Below the pieces are notes generated by a model that saw only the letters and a list, made by a program, of their open reading frames with translations, was not told the origin of the DNA and ran no database searches. Made by a program: the position numbers and the translations under genes. Shown here piece by piece: positions 15,965 through 24,065 of a stretch of DNA of 64,000 bases; within the stretch, counting starts at the first letter, position 1, and every line of letters begins with the position of its first letter. This stretch comes from Hwanghaeella sp965227365 (GTDB lineage Bacteria > Pseudomonadota > Alphaproteobacteria > UBA8366 > Aestuariispiraceae). The stretch spans positions 124,001 through 188,000 of the forward strand of contig NZ_OZ245754.1 of assembly GCF_965227365.1 (NCBI RefSeq). Direction: 5' to 3'.

Positions 15965-17140
15965 ATGACCGAGGTCGTAATTACCGGTGCGGCAAGGACG
16001 CCGGTTGGTGCTTTCAACGGGGGGCTGAGTTCGGTTCCCGCGTCTTATCTGGGGTCCGTTGCCATCAAGGAAGCTTTGGCACGGTCCGGCGTCGCGCCCG
16101 ACGATGTCGATGAGGCGATCCTGGGGCAGATCCTGATCGCCGCGCAGGGGCAGAATCCGGCCCGTCAGGCAGCCGTCGAGGCCGGTATCCCGGTCGAGAA
16201 AACTGCTTATCAGATCAACCAGCTCTGCGGTTCCGGACTGCGGACGGTCGCCCTGGGTAGCCAGGCGATCAAGACCGGCGACAGCAAGATCGTCATCGCC
16301 GGCGGCCAGGAAAGCATGAGCCAGGCGCCGCATGCCGCCTATCTGCGCAGCGGTCAGAAAATGGGCGATCTCGGCTTTGTCGATACCATGATCAAGGACG
16401 GGCTGTGGTGCGCCTTCAACGGCTATCACATGGGTAATACCGCGGAAAACGTCGCCAACCAGTGGCAGCTGACCCGCGAACAGCAGGACGAATTCGCCGC
16501 CTGGTCTCAGCAGAAGGCCGAAAAAGCCCAGAAGGACGGGCGCTTCAAGGACGAAATCGTTCCGGTGACGATCAAGACCCGCAAGGGCGAAATCGTTGTC
16601 GATAGCGACGAACATCCCAAACACGGCACCACTGCCGAAACGCTGGCGAAATTGCGCCCGGCCTTCGCCAAGGACGGCACGGTCACGGCCGGTAACGCTT
16701 CCGGAATTAACGACGGCGCGGCCGCCGTGGTCATGATGTCCGCCGAGGAAGCCGAAAAACGCGGGTCCACGCCGCTGGCGCGGGTCGTGTCCTGGGCGAC
16801 GGCGGGGGTCGACCCGTCGATCATGGGGACCGGACCGATTCCTTCTTCCCGCATGGCGCTGGAGAAGGCGGGCTGGTCTGTCGATGATCTCGATCTGGTG
16901 GAGGCCAATGAGGCTTTCGCGGCCCAGGCCCTTGCCGTCAACAAGGACCTCGGTTGGAACCCGGAAATTGTCAATGTAAATGGCGGCGCGATCGCGCTCG
17001 GCCATCCGATCGGGGCGTCCGGCGCGCGTGTGCTGGTGACCCTGCTTCACGAAATGCAGAAGCGCGACGCCAAAAAAGGTCTCGCCACGCTTTGCATCGG
17101 CGGCGGCATGGGTATTGCCATGTGCCTGCAGCGGGATTGA
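15965..17140 (+). CDS. phaA: Acetyl-CoA acetyltransferase (beta-ketothiolase)
   Basis: A 391-residue biosynthetic-type thiolase, the standard length. The nucleophile is in NQLCGSGLRTVALG (about Cys88), with QESMSQAPHA next to it. The second active site is GGAIALGHPIGASGARV and the third CIGGGMGIAM near the C-terminus. It condenses two acetyl-CoA to acetoacetyl-CoA, the first step of polyhydroxybutyrate synthesis. GAGGAGGGAAA precedes the ATG at 15965; in-frame codons further upstream have no such site. The usual partner phaB (acetoacetyl-CoA reductase) does not follow. Instead there is a hairpin, an AT-rich gap and a small RNA. Confidence 0.95.
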   Translation: MTEVVITGAARTPVGAFNGGLSSVPASYLGSVAIKEALARSGVAPDDVDEAILGQILIAAQGQNPARQAAVEAGIPVEKTAYQINQLCGSGLRTVALGSQAIKTGDSKIVIAGGQESMSQAPHAAYLRSGQKMGDLGFVDTMIKDGLWCAFNGYHMGNTAENVANQWQLTREQQDEFAAWSQQKAEKAQKDGRFKDEIVPVTIKTRKGEIVVDSDEHPKHGTTAETLAKLRPAFAKDGTVTAGNASGINDGAAAVVMMSAEEAEKRGSTPLARVVSWATAGVDPSIMGTGPIPSSRMALEKAGWSVDDLDLVEANEAFAAQALAVNKDLGWNPEIVNVNGGAIALGHPIGASGARVLVTLLHEMQKRDAKKGLATLCIGGGMGIAMCLQRD

Positions 17141-17145
17141 GTCAA

Positions 17146-17169
17146 TCGGCGCCGCCTTGGCGGCGCCGA
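17146..17169 (+). terminator. Hairpin after phaA
   Basis: TCGGCGCCGCC (17146-17156) pairs perfectly with GGCGGCGCCGA (17159-17169), an 11-bp GC-rich stem starting five bases after the phaA stop. It is followed by AACC, not a T-tract, so it is probably an mRNA end-stabiliser or a weak terminator. It separates phaA from the downstream small RNA. Confidence 0.6.
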
Positions 17170-17425
17170 AACCCGCCTGATTTCAGCAATACTAGTATAT
17201 TACCGCGCATTCCTGAAAAATCGGGGATGGACGGGGCAATTTCCTTCCCTTTTTACGCATCTTGCGAAAACTTTATATTTCTCAGTGTTTTCCTGATTGT
17301 GCGCCGCAGAAATTTTTTCGTCTCGCAAGCGCAAAAAATACGATTTATGTGACCAAAATCACTTGTGTTCGATTTGGCTTGCTGCCATATTGTGCATCGC
17401 AACATGCTTCGCCTAGGCATGCTGC
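17170..17425. other. AT-rich spacer between phaA and the small RNA
   Basis: About 255 bp with no coding frame I can support. It is markedly AT-rich (for example 17260-17350). It presumably carries the promoter of the small RNA. It holds a CRP/FNR-like dyad at 17348-17363 and a short inverted repeat CATGC/GCATG at 17403-17421. I could not pick a convincing -35/-10 pair. Confidence 0.5.
17348..17363. promoter_or_regulatory. CRP/FNR-family-like binding site
   Basis: TGTGACCAAAATCACT is close to the CRP consensus TGTGA-N6-TCACA, with both half-sites TGTGA and TCAC intact. It lies about 75 bases upstream of the small RNA's first stem, a plausible activator position. The sequence match is direct; binding by any particular family member is inference. 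Confidence 0.4.
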
Positions 17426-17513
17426 AACGCGGAATTGAGTTTACTCAAATCGCGTTCTGATTGGGCGTTTCCTCCCTGAACTTGGGCCGCGTTTTCGAAC
17501 GCGGCCTTTTTTT
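17426..17513 (+). ncRNA. mmgR: suhB/MmgR-like (alpha-r8) small regulatory RNA
   Basis: Three parts are visible. First, a stem-loop with outer arms AACGCG (17426-17431) and CGCGTT (17451-17456) and inner arms TTGAGT (17435-17440) and ACTCAA (17443-17448). Second, a single-stranded stretch carrying the anti-Shine-Dalgarno motif TTTCCTCCCTGAACTT (17468-17483). Third, a perfect intrinsic terminator, GGCCGCGTT (17485-17493) with AACGCGGCC (17498-17506) and seven Ts. The size of about 80-90 nt, the CCTCCC motif and the terminator stem resemble suhB/MmgR, an Hfq-dependent RNA that limits polyhydroxybutyrate storage in Sinorhizobium. Its position right after phaA fits. The exact 5-prime end and family assignment are from memory of the family. 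Confidence 0.75.
17485..17513 (+). terminator. Intrinsic terminator of the small RNA
   Basis: Perfect 9-bp GC-rich stem (17485-17493 with 17498-17506), TTCG tetraloop, and a run of seven Ts (17507-17513). It is the clearest rho-independent terminator in the window and has no protein gene immediately upstream, which is the main reason to place an RNA gene here. Confidence 0.92.
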
Positions 17514-17608
17514 CTGTGCAATCGGGGGCGGATCGACAGGCAATCGCGTTCCGATACCGGAACCTTTCGTGCCGGTTGGGCAAATTCCAGGTGGGGGAGA
17601 AGAGGTCT

Positions 17609-18100
17609 TTAGACGTGCAGCCAGTCGCCGCGACCGTTGCGGCAAGCCGTATGCGTCGTATGCTGAACTTCACCGGCGACATTCACGGTGCGGCGGTAGT
17701 CACGGCACAGTTTGCCGTCATTGGACAGGAATGTCCGCAGCGGCGTGATCTCGCCGCTATTGCCGCTGTCCGGATTGTTCCAGGCGACCGTTTCGCCCGT
17801 CGGACGCTCGGTCAGGCCCTCATACGTCGATTTGTTCATGGTGCGCAGGTCGAGCTGGGTCAACCGATCCGCCAGGACGTAACCCGCGCCGGACCCAACC
17901 GCGGCACCGACCACGAGACCGACCAATTGTCCGGATCCGCTGCCGATGACTTCATAACCCAGTGCTCCGCCAACGATCGCGCCGGCAATGGCGCCATGCG
18001 CCAGCTTGTCTTCCCGGCTGATCGTGCCAATACCGGTGCATCCCTGAAGCAGGGCACAGGCCGCGCCGGCCGCCAAAAGCGTTCTGGTAATCCGTTTCAT
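17609..18100 (-). CDS. Glycine-zipper outer membrane lipoprotein (17 kDa antigen-like)
   Basis: A 163-residue lipoprotein. The signal peptide is followed by a lipobox ending ALLQGC with the lipidated cysteine near residue 21. Residues about 37-80 form a glycine zipper (GAIAGAIVGGALGY, LVGLVVGAAVGSGAGYVLAD), as in the rickettsial 17 kDa antigen/SlyB-type families. The C-terminal domain (WNNPDSGNSGEITPLRTF, CRDYRRTVNVAGEV, HTTHTACR, GDWLHV) matches the surface-antigen end with two conserved cysteines. It is likely anchored in the outer membrane and structural. The ATG at 18100 is used because the signal peptide begins there; the longer frame to 18163 has no matching feature. Confidence 0.85.
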   Translation of the reverse strand: MKRITRTLLAAGAACALLQGCTGIGTISREDKLAHGAIAGAIVGGALGYEVIGSGSGQLVGLVVGAAVGSGAGYVLADRLTQLDLRTMNKSTYEGLTERPTGETVAWNNPDSGNSGEITPLRTFLSNDGKLCRDYRRTVNVAGEVQHTTHTACRNGRGDWLHV

Positions 18101-18232
18101 CTCAAACCGTCCTTTGGGGCGCTGCGTCGCTTCTGCATCAATCCGCGTCGCCCTTGCTAGCACCTAAAAGCCTTGGTTTCGTTTGTCGACGAAAATTATG
18201 CAAAATGCCGGCCAATTCGGCGGTCTGGGCCG

Positions 18233-18263
18233 AAAAAGGGCGCCTGGAACCTGTTCAGGCGCC
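18233..18263 (-). terminator. Intrinsic terminator of the diacylglycerol kinase-like gene
   Basis: On the reverse strand GGCGCCTG (18263-18256) pairs with CAGGCGCC (18246-18239) around a nine-base loop. It overlaps the stop codon and is followed by a T-run (18237-18233). Confidence 0.75.
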
Positions 18264-19199
18264 TTCCTTGGGCCATAGCAGCGTGATTGGCGCTTCATCG
18301 CATCGGATGGTCACCGGTAATGTACCCATCGCGTCGCCGTCAACCTGGATCGGATGGCCCTGCGGCCCGGTCAGAACCACTTCCCGGGCCTCCCTGACGA
18401 TCACGTCGGGCAAAGTCGCCAGGCGATTGGTGAACAGGGCGCCGGCGTAACGGATCATCGCCCAAAAGCCGCGTCCCTGCGGCGCCACGATGAAAAGACG
18501 GCGCCCGCGGATATCCGCGTTCGGTGCAATGATGAACGGTCCGGCGTAGCGCTGCGCCCGCGTCACGATAATCAGATCGCCGGAGATTTCCTCACCGTCG
18601 ACAAGGGCCGTGATCGGTCCGCCCCATTTCGGGCGCAACAATTCCTGCACCGCGGCGACCGCATAGGCCGATTTCCCAATATACCGTTTCAGCTTCGTGG
18701 ACGTCCGGGAAACCACGCGGGCATCGATCCCGGCGCTGACCATCAGCAGGAAGCGGCGATTGTCGACCAAGCCGGCGAATCCTGTCCCTTCATGGGCGTT
18801 CGCCGTGGCCCGGGCCGCCGCCCGCGGGCTCAGGCCCAGGCCGAGTTCCAATGCCAGCACATTGGCCGTACCAAGCGGAAGAACCGCCAGGCGGACGCCG
18901 CTTCCGGCCAACCCGTCGGCGACTTCGCGGATGGTGCCGTCACCGCCGGCGGCAACCACGGTTTCGACCTGTCGGGGGTCGACTTCAGCGGCGATGAACG
19001 TGGCATCGCCCGGTCCGGCCGTTTTCCGCACGATGACGCGGCGGCCGGTATCCCGCAGCGCCTTCAGATAGAGGCGCAGCTTGTTCCGCTGCCAGAACCC
19101 GGCGACGGGATTGTGAATGACGAGAATGGCCGGGTCGCTGGTTTGCGGTTGTATTGCAGGCAGTGATTCGGCGGACGCCAATGGGGTGACAGTATCCAT
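18255..19199 (-). CDS. Diacylglycerol/lipid kinase family protein
   Basis: A 314-residue member of the DAGK catalytic family (YegS/DgkB type). Visible motifs are IHNPVAGFWQRNKL (residues about 28-41), the nucleotide-binding AAGGDGTIREVADGL, LPLGTANVLALELGL, and SAGIDARVV. The C-terminal half is the beta-sandwich with VDGEEISGD and VDGDAMG. It phosphorylates a lipid substrate such as diacylglycerol in the cytoplasm or at the membrane face. It is divergent from a PlcP-like phospholipase that would produce diacylglycerol, so recycling of diacylglycerol to phosphatidic acid is an attractive but inferred role. The 176-bp divergent region is AT-rich; I found no convincing Pho box in it. Confidence 0.87.
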   Translation of the reverse strand: MDTVTPLASAESLPAIQPQTSDPAILVIHNPVAGFWQRNKLRLYLKALRDTGRRVIVRKTAGPGDATFIAAEVDPRQVETVVAAGGDGTIREVADGLAGSGVRLAVLPLGTANVLALELGLGLSPRAAARATANAHEGTGFAGLVDNRRFLLMVSAGIDARVVSRTSTKLKRYIGKSAYAVAAVQELLRPKWGGPITALVDGEEISGDLIIVTRAQRYAGPFIIAPNADIRGRRLFIVAPQGRGFWAMIRYAGALFTNRLATLPDVIVREAREVVLTGPQGHPIQVDGDAMGTLPVTIRCDEAPITLLWPKEGA

Positions 19200-19375
19200 G
19201 ATGGAATTTCTTAGGAATCCAAAGCTCTATTCTTCGTTTGATTTCACTAATGTTAATACAATGACGTATTTGTTAAGGTTGGAATAACACTTCGTTACGA
19301 CTGCCGAATTACTTATTACCGTAACAATGTATCCGTATCCACTGCCTGAAATTCAACTGATCGAGGCAGCGGACG

Positions 19376-20215
19376 ATGCATGGCCTTCGTGGAGTTTCCA
19401 AATACCGCACCATCTGGATTTCGGATACGCATCTCGGAACGCGGGGATGCAAGGCCGAGTATTTGCTCGATTTCCTGAAGCACACGCAATCTGAAAAACT
19501 GTACCTCGTCGGCGATATTATCGACGGCTGGCGGTTGAAGCGGTCATGGTACTGGAACGACACGCAGACGGCGGTGATCCAGGAAATCCTCAGAAAGACA
19601 CGTCAGGGCACGGAAGTGATCTATGTCCCCGGCAATCACGACGAGGTATTGCGGGATTATCTGGGGTTAATGGTCGGCGGCGTAAAGGTCCGCGATCTGG
19701 TTGAGCATGAAACCGGCGACGGACGGCGCTTCCTGGTCATTCACGGTGATCAGTTCGACGGCGTCGTGCGGTACGCCAAGTGGCTCGCGCTGCTCGGCGA
19801 CTGGGCCTACAACCTGCTGCTCTGGATGAACGACCATTTCAACAAGACCCGCAAACTGCTGGGCCTGCCTTATTGGTCCTTGTCCGCCTATCTGAAGCAC
19901 AAGGTGAAGAACGCGGTGGAGTTCATCAGCTGCTTCGAAGAGGCGGTGGCGCATGAAGCCAAGAAGCGCAAGGCCGACGGCGTGATCTGCGGCCATATCC
20001 ATCATCCCGAAATCCGCCAGATCGACGGCATCCTGTACTGCAACGACGGTGATTGGGTCGAGAGTTGCACGGCGCTTGTCGAGCAGACGGACGGGCGCCT
20101 TGAAATCATCCATTGGGCGGAAACCACTGCGGTGGTGACGTCGCACCAGGATGCGGTGACGGGCCGCGCGCCCACGTCCGAATCCGCCAAGACCGCGGCC
20201 GCGCGGGCGTCATAA
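19376..20215 (+). CDS. PlcP-like metallophosphoesterase (UDP-2,3-diacylglucosamine diphosphatase family)
   Basis: A 279-residue calcineurin-type phosphoesterase. Metal ligands are visible as Asp17-x-His19 (ISDTHLG), Asp47 (LVGDIID), Asn87-His88-Asp89 (PGNHDE), His123 (IHGDQFD) and His207/His209 (CGHIHHP). The insert FGLPYWSLS-like LLGLPYWSLSAYLKHKVKNA and the ending CNDGDWVESCTAL are typical of the alphaproteobacterial subgroup that includes Sinorhizobium PlcP, a phosphate-starvation phospholipase C releasing diacylglycerol from phosphatidylcholine. Databases usually call it an LpxH-like enzyme, and alphaproteobacteria mostly use LpxI for lipid A, so I favour PlcP. A glycosyltransferase follows directly, the known plcP-agt arrangement. 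Confidence 0.82.
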   Translation: MHGLRGVSKYRTIWISDTHLGTRGCKAEYLLDFLKHTQSEKLYLVGDIIDGWRLKRSWYWNDTQTAVIQEILRKTRQGTEVIYVPGNHDEVLRDYLGLMVGGVKVRDLVEHETGDGRRFLVIHGDQFDGVVRYAKWLALLGDWAYNLLLWMNDHFNKTRKLLGLPYWSLSAYLKHKVKNAVEFISCFEEAVAHEAKKRKADGVICGHIHHPEIRQIDGILYCNDGDWVESCTALVEQTDGRLEIIHWAETTAVVTSHQDAVTGRAPTSESAKTAAARAS

Positions 20216-20327
20216 CGGCTCACAGGATTCCGATTTGGACAATTTTCAGGGCGATGACACACCGGTGGAGGCCGCCCGCCACCCCTCGCAGACAATCCTA
20301 ACAATACAAAGTTGGTTCGACAGACCC

Positions 20328-21383
20328 ATGCGAATACTCATCATTTCTGATGCGTGGCAGCCGCAAATAAACGGTGTCGTGCGCACCTATCAGCGGACCA
20401 CCCGCGAACTCGCGGATATGGGACATGTGGTGGATGTGATCGGGCCCGATCGCTTCAATACGATCCCCTGTCCAACCTATCCGGAAATCAGGCTCGCGAT
20501 CGATGCGTGGTACCGTCTGGCGGGCATGATCCGCGAGTTCGATCCGGATGCCATCCACATCGCGACCGAAGGGCCTTTGGGATCGGCCGCGCGTCGGTAC
20601 TGCCTGAAGACCGATACGCCGTTCACCTCCTCTTTCCATACGCGGTTCCCGGAATATGTCGAAGCGCGCTGCGGCTTTCCGGCCCGATATACCTATGCCT
20701 GGATGCGCCGGTTTCACGCCCCGTCCCAGGCCGTGATGGTGCCGACGGATTCGATGCGCCAAACCTTGATCGACCACGGTTTCTCGAACACCCGAATTTG
20801 GAGCCGCGGCGTGGATACCGATCTGTTCAAACCGGAAGGGAACCAGGCGAACCGCGATTTTTTGGGCCTGCCGCGGCCGATCTACACCTATGTCGGACGG
20901 GTCGCGGTGGAAAAGAATATCGGCCAGTTCCTGGACCTCGATCTGCCGGGAACGAAACTGGTCGTCGGCGACGGTCCGATGATGTCGGAACTGCGCACGA
21001 AGCACCCCGATGTCGTTTTCGTCGGCGCCAAGGAGGGCGATGAATTGGTGCGCCATTATCAGGCGTCGGACGTTTTCGTCTTTCCGAGCCGGACGGACAC
21101 TTTCGGCCTGGTCCTGATCGAAGCGCTGGCCTGCGGCGTGCCGGTGGCGGCCCTGCCGGTGACCGGGCCGATCGACGTCGTCGCCAATGGCAAGGTGGGC
21201 TTCCTGGATACGGATCTGGCGCAGGCCGCTCAAAGCGCGCTGGCGGTGTCCCGGGATGCCTGCCGGGACTATGCGTTGGGCTTTTCCTGGGAGCGTGCGG
21301 TCTGCCAGTTTTTGGAGGGGCTGTTCCCGTTCCATCCGGTTGAGAAGTTTCCCCTCGGTCCGGCTGAAAAACTGTCGCCGTAA
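20328..21383 (+). CDS. Family GT4 glycosyltransferase, Agt/SQD2-like
   Basis: A GT-B fold enzyme of 351 residues. The N-terminal domain begins MRILIISDAWQPQINGVVRT; the glycine-rich acceptor loop and SSFHTRFPEYVEAR follow. The C-terminal donor domain carries IWSRGVDTDLF, YVGRVAVEKNI and FPSRTDTFGLVLIEA, with Asp in place of the first Glu of the EX7E motif, as in SQD2 and alphaproteobacterial diacylglycerol glycosyltransferases (Agt). It would transfer sugar to diacylglycerol made by the upstream PlcP-like enzyme, giving phosphorus-free glycolipids. The start at 20328 fits the family; a TTG at 20235 with a weak AGGA would add 31 residues that do not resemble the family. Confidence 0.83.
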   Translation: MRILIISDAWQPQINGVVRTYQRTTRELADMGHVVDVIGPDRFNTIPCPTYPEIRLAIDAWYRLAGMIREFDPDAIHIATEGPLGSAARRYCLKTDTPFTSSFHTRFPEYVEARCGFPARYTYAWMRRFHAPSQAVMVPTDSMRQTLIDHGFSNTRIWSRGVDTDLFKPEGNQANRDFLGLPRPIYTYVGRVAVEKNIGQFLDLDLPGTKLVVGDGPMMSELRTKHPDVVFVGAKEGDELVRHYQASDVFVFPSRTDTFGLVLIEALACGVPVAALPVTGPIDVVANGKVGFLDTDLAQAAQSALAVSRDACRDYALGFSWERAVCQFLEGLFPFHPVEKFPLGPAEKLSP

Positions 21384-21464
21384 CCACGAATCCGACCGAT
21401 GCTGCGGACGTGACGCTCCGGGAGGCGCATGGTATAGGGGCGCGCGATAGCACTAATAGCAGAT

Positions 21465-23318
21465 TTGGTCGGTTTCTTGGCGCATAATCCCGCTCGAGCA
21501 GGTTCCGAAGATTCCACGCGCTCTTTGACGGGGCGCATTTGGCGTGAGTATGTCAGTTCCTATCTCGGACTGCTGACGCTGGCGATCTTCTTCATGGTTC
21601 TGGTCGCCTTCGCGACCGCGGGTCAGGTCTATCTGGTCAAACCCGCTTTCGATGAATTGCTGAACACCCGCGATACCTTCTGGGTATGGGTCGTGCCGGT
21701 CGGATTCGTGACCGCGGGCATCGTGACCGGCGTTGCCAATATGGCGCAATCCCTCTTGATGCAGCGGATCGGTCTGCGGGTCGTCCAGAAGATGCAGCAG
21801 CAGATGTTCTCGTCGATCCTGCGGGCGGATCTGTCCTATTTGCAGGAATCTGGAACCAGCCGTCAGTTGTCGCGTTTCACTACCGACATGTATTTGCTGC
21901 GCGACGTGGTGATCAAGGCGCTGACGGGGATCGGGCGGGACGTGCTGAAGGTCGTCGTTCTCTCCGGTCTGATGGTCTATCAGAACTGGCAGATGGCCCT
22001 GGCGGCCCTGGTCTTCTTCCCGCTCTGTGTCTTTCCCATCGTTCGGATCGGGCGTCTGTTGCGGAAGATCTCCACCAAGAGCCTGGGCGAACAGGGTCAG
22101 ATGACCGCGGTTATCGACGACGCGTTGAAAGGCGCCCGCCAGGTCAAGGCCTACAACATGTACGATTACGAGGAAGACCGCGCGGGCAGTGCCTTCGAGA
22201 CCGTTTTCCAACTGGCCTTCAAATCGGCGCGAACCCGTGCGTTCAGCTATCCGATCCTGGATACCCTGGTGGGTGTTTGCATGGCCGCGGTCCTGGTCTG
22301 GGGCGGATTCCAGATCCAAACCGGAGAAACGACGGTCGGGGCCTTCATGTCATTCTTCGCGGCCGTCCTGGCCGCCTATCAGCCGGCCCGCGGCCTGGCC
22401 AGCATGAACGCGACCCTGCAGGAAGGCCTGGCGGCGGCGCGGCGCTGTTTCACCGTTATCGACTATCGGCCGACGATCGTGAACAAGCCCGGCGCGGCAG
22501 CGTTGTCGGGCGTTCGCGGCGAAGTCGCGTTCCGCCATGTCGATTTCACCTATGACGGCGACGTCCCCGTTCTGCAGGATATCGAGCTGGAGGCGAAAGC
22601 CGGGGAGACGATCGCCCTGGTCGGACGAAGCGGCGGCGGCAAATCGACCATCCTGAACCTGGTGCCGCGGTTCTACGACATCACCGCCGGGGAAATCCTG
22701 ATCGACGGCACGTCGTCGCGCGATGTGACGCTGGAGTCGCTGCGCGCGAATATCGGCCTAGTGACGCAGGAAACGCTGCTGTTCAACGACACGATCCGGG
22801 CGAATATCGCCTATGGACGGCTGGACGCGTCGCAGGAGGAAATCGAACAGGCGGCCCGCAACGCGGCGGCGCATGACTTCATCGCGGATTTGCCGGACGG
22901 CTACGACACCCTGGTCGGTGAACACGGATTGCGGTTATCCGGCGGTCAACGACAGCGGGTCGCCATTGCGCGCGCCATGCTGAAGAATGCGCCCATCCTG
23001 TTGCTGGACGAGGCGACATCGGCACTGGATACGGAATCCGAACGGATCGTTCAGGAAGCCTTGAGCCGTTTGATGCAGGGGCGCACGACGATCGTGATCG
23101 CCCACCGCTTGTCCACGGTGATGCACGCGGACCGGATTTATGTTCTGGACAAGGGCCGCATCCAGGAAGTGGGTACCCACGCGGAACTGGTTGCCAAGGG
23201 CGGGCTCTACGCGCAGCTCAGCAAGATCCAGTTCGACCAGCCCGACGGCGCGACCGGGGATGAAGTGCCGAACGGCATCGCGGACAGCGGCAAGGCTGCC
23301 GCGGACGAGACGGTCTAG
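21465..23318 (+). CDS. msbA: Lipid A export ABC transporter MsbA-like (fused permease/ATPase)
   Basis: A 617-residue half-transporter. Six membrane helices lie in about 30-330, including the elbow LRVVQKMQQQMFSSILRADLSYL. The ATPase follows: Walker A GRSGGGKST (about 389-397), signature LSGGQRQRVAIARA, Walker B ILLLDEATSALD, and the H-loop IAHRLST. As a homodimer it flips lipid A-core across the inner membrane. It heads a five-gene run with DUF374, waaA, lpxK and lpxL, which fixes its role. There is no ATG near the front; TTG at 21465 is the first start after a stop at 21435, with TTG 21477 also possible and no strong ribosome site. Confidence 0.9.
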   Translation: MVGFLAHNPARAGSEDSTRSLTGRIWREYVSSYLGLLTLAIFFMVLVAFATAGQVYLVKPAFDELLNTRDTFWVWVVPVGFVTAGIVTGVANMAQSLLMQRIGLRVVQKMQQQMFSSILRADLSYLQESGTSRQLSRFTTDMYLLRDVVIKALTGIGRDVLKVVVLSGLMVYQNWQMALAALVFFPLCVFPIVRIGRLLRKISTKSLGEQGQMTAVIDDALKGARQVKAYNMYDYEEDRAGSAFETVFQLAFKSARTRAFSYPILDTLVGVCMAAVLVWGGFQIQTGETTVGAFMSFFAAVLAAYQPARGLASMNATLQEGLAAARRCFTVIDYRPTIVNKPGAAALSGVRGEVAFRHVDFTYDGDVPVLQDIELEAKAGETIALVGRSGGGKSTILNLVPRFYDITAGEILIDGTSSRDVTLESLRANIGLVTQETLLFNDTIRANIAYGRLDASQEEIEQAARNAAAHDFIADLPDGYDTLVGEHGLRLSGGQRQRVAIARAMLKNAPILLLDEATSALDTESERIVQEALSRLMQGRTTIVIAHRLSTVMHADRIYVLDKGRIQEVGTHAELVAKGGLYAQLSKIQFDQPDGATGDEVPNGIADSGKAAADETV

Positions 23319-23330
23319 GATCGTTCGGCC

Positions 23331-24065
23331 ATGCGTATCGGTAAGAGAATCCTGCAATCGGACGGTCTCCGCCGGTTTCTGTGCTGGCTGATCTCCGTCT
23401 ATCTGCGTCTCGTCTACCATACCTCCAGATGGGACCATCGGGAGTCGGAGTTCCTCGACCCGCTTGTCGCTACCGGTGAGGCATTCGTCATCGCCCTCTG
23501 GCATAACCGTGTCGTCATGATGCCCTATGCCTGGCGCCGGAAGAACCGTCCGATCACGATCTTCACCTCGGATCATCGCGACGGAAGGCTCGTCGCCTAT
23601 TCCATGGGCTGGTTCGGATTCGATACGGTATTCGGATCGACCAAACGCACCGAAATGAAGACGATCCGCCTGATCGTCCGTTCGCTGAAGGACGGCCGCC
23701 TGTTCGGGATGACGCCTGACGGGCCGCGCGGGCCGCGCATGCGCGTCAAATCAGGTGTTGTCGCCATGGCCCGCATGGCAGACGTGGCTATCATTCCGGT
23801 CGCCTATTCCTGCAAACGCCGTGTCGTCATGGATACTTGGGACCGATTGATCGTTCCCCTGCCGTTCAACCGGGGCGTTTTCCTGTGGGGAGAACCGGTC
23901 CGTATGCCGCCGGGGGCGACAGCGGAAGAGGTGGAGGCGGCGCGCCTGCTGCTGGAAAACCGCATGATCGAGCTGACGTCGATGGCGGATCGCGAAATGG
24001 GGCATGAGCCGATTGAGCCGGCGGCGCTCGATGACTTCCGGCGCGGCAGCCGTGACAAAGAATGA
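23331..24065 (+). CDS. DUF374 lysophospholipid acyltransferase family protein (LpxJ-like)
   Basis: A 244-residue DUF374 acyltransferase. Conserved blocks are FVIALWHNRVVMMPYAW (51-67), TSDHRDGRLVAYSMGWFGF, GSTKRTEM and GMTPDGPRGPRMRVKSG, ending with AIIPVAYSC. The H-N-R and DGPRGP blocks substitute for the HX4D and glycerolipid-binding motifs of ordinary acyltransferases. DUF374 includes LpxJ of Helicobacter/Campylobacter, a late lipid A acyltransferase. Its position between msbA and waaA, with only one LpxL in the operon, suggests it adds the other secondary acyl chain. This is inference from family and context. Its stop overlaps the waaA start by four bases (ATGA). Confidence 0.82.
   Translation: MRIGKRILQSDGLRRFLCWLISVYLRLVYHTSRWDHRESEFLDPLVATGEAFVIALWHNRVVMMPYAWRRKNRPITIFTSDHRDGRLVAYSMGWFGFDTVFGSTKRTEMKTIRLIVRSLKDGRLFGMTPDGPRGPRMRVKSGVVAMARMADVAIIPVAYSCKRRVVMDTWDRLIVPLPFNRGVFLWGEPVRMPPGATAEEVEAARLLLENRMIELTSMADREMGHEPIEPAALDDFRRGSRDKE

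Noticed and set aside
19200..19375. Pho box between the diacylglycerol kinase and PlcP-like genes
   Set aside because: Only a poor match (around TTAACAAATACGTCAT on the reverse strand) with wrong repeat spacing; not reported as a feature.
20235..20327. Upstream TTG start for the Agt-like glycosyltransferase
   Set aside because: It would add 31 residues unlike any glycosyltransferase N-terminus; the Rossmann strand starts at the ATG at 20328.
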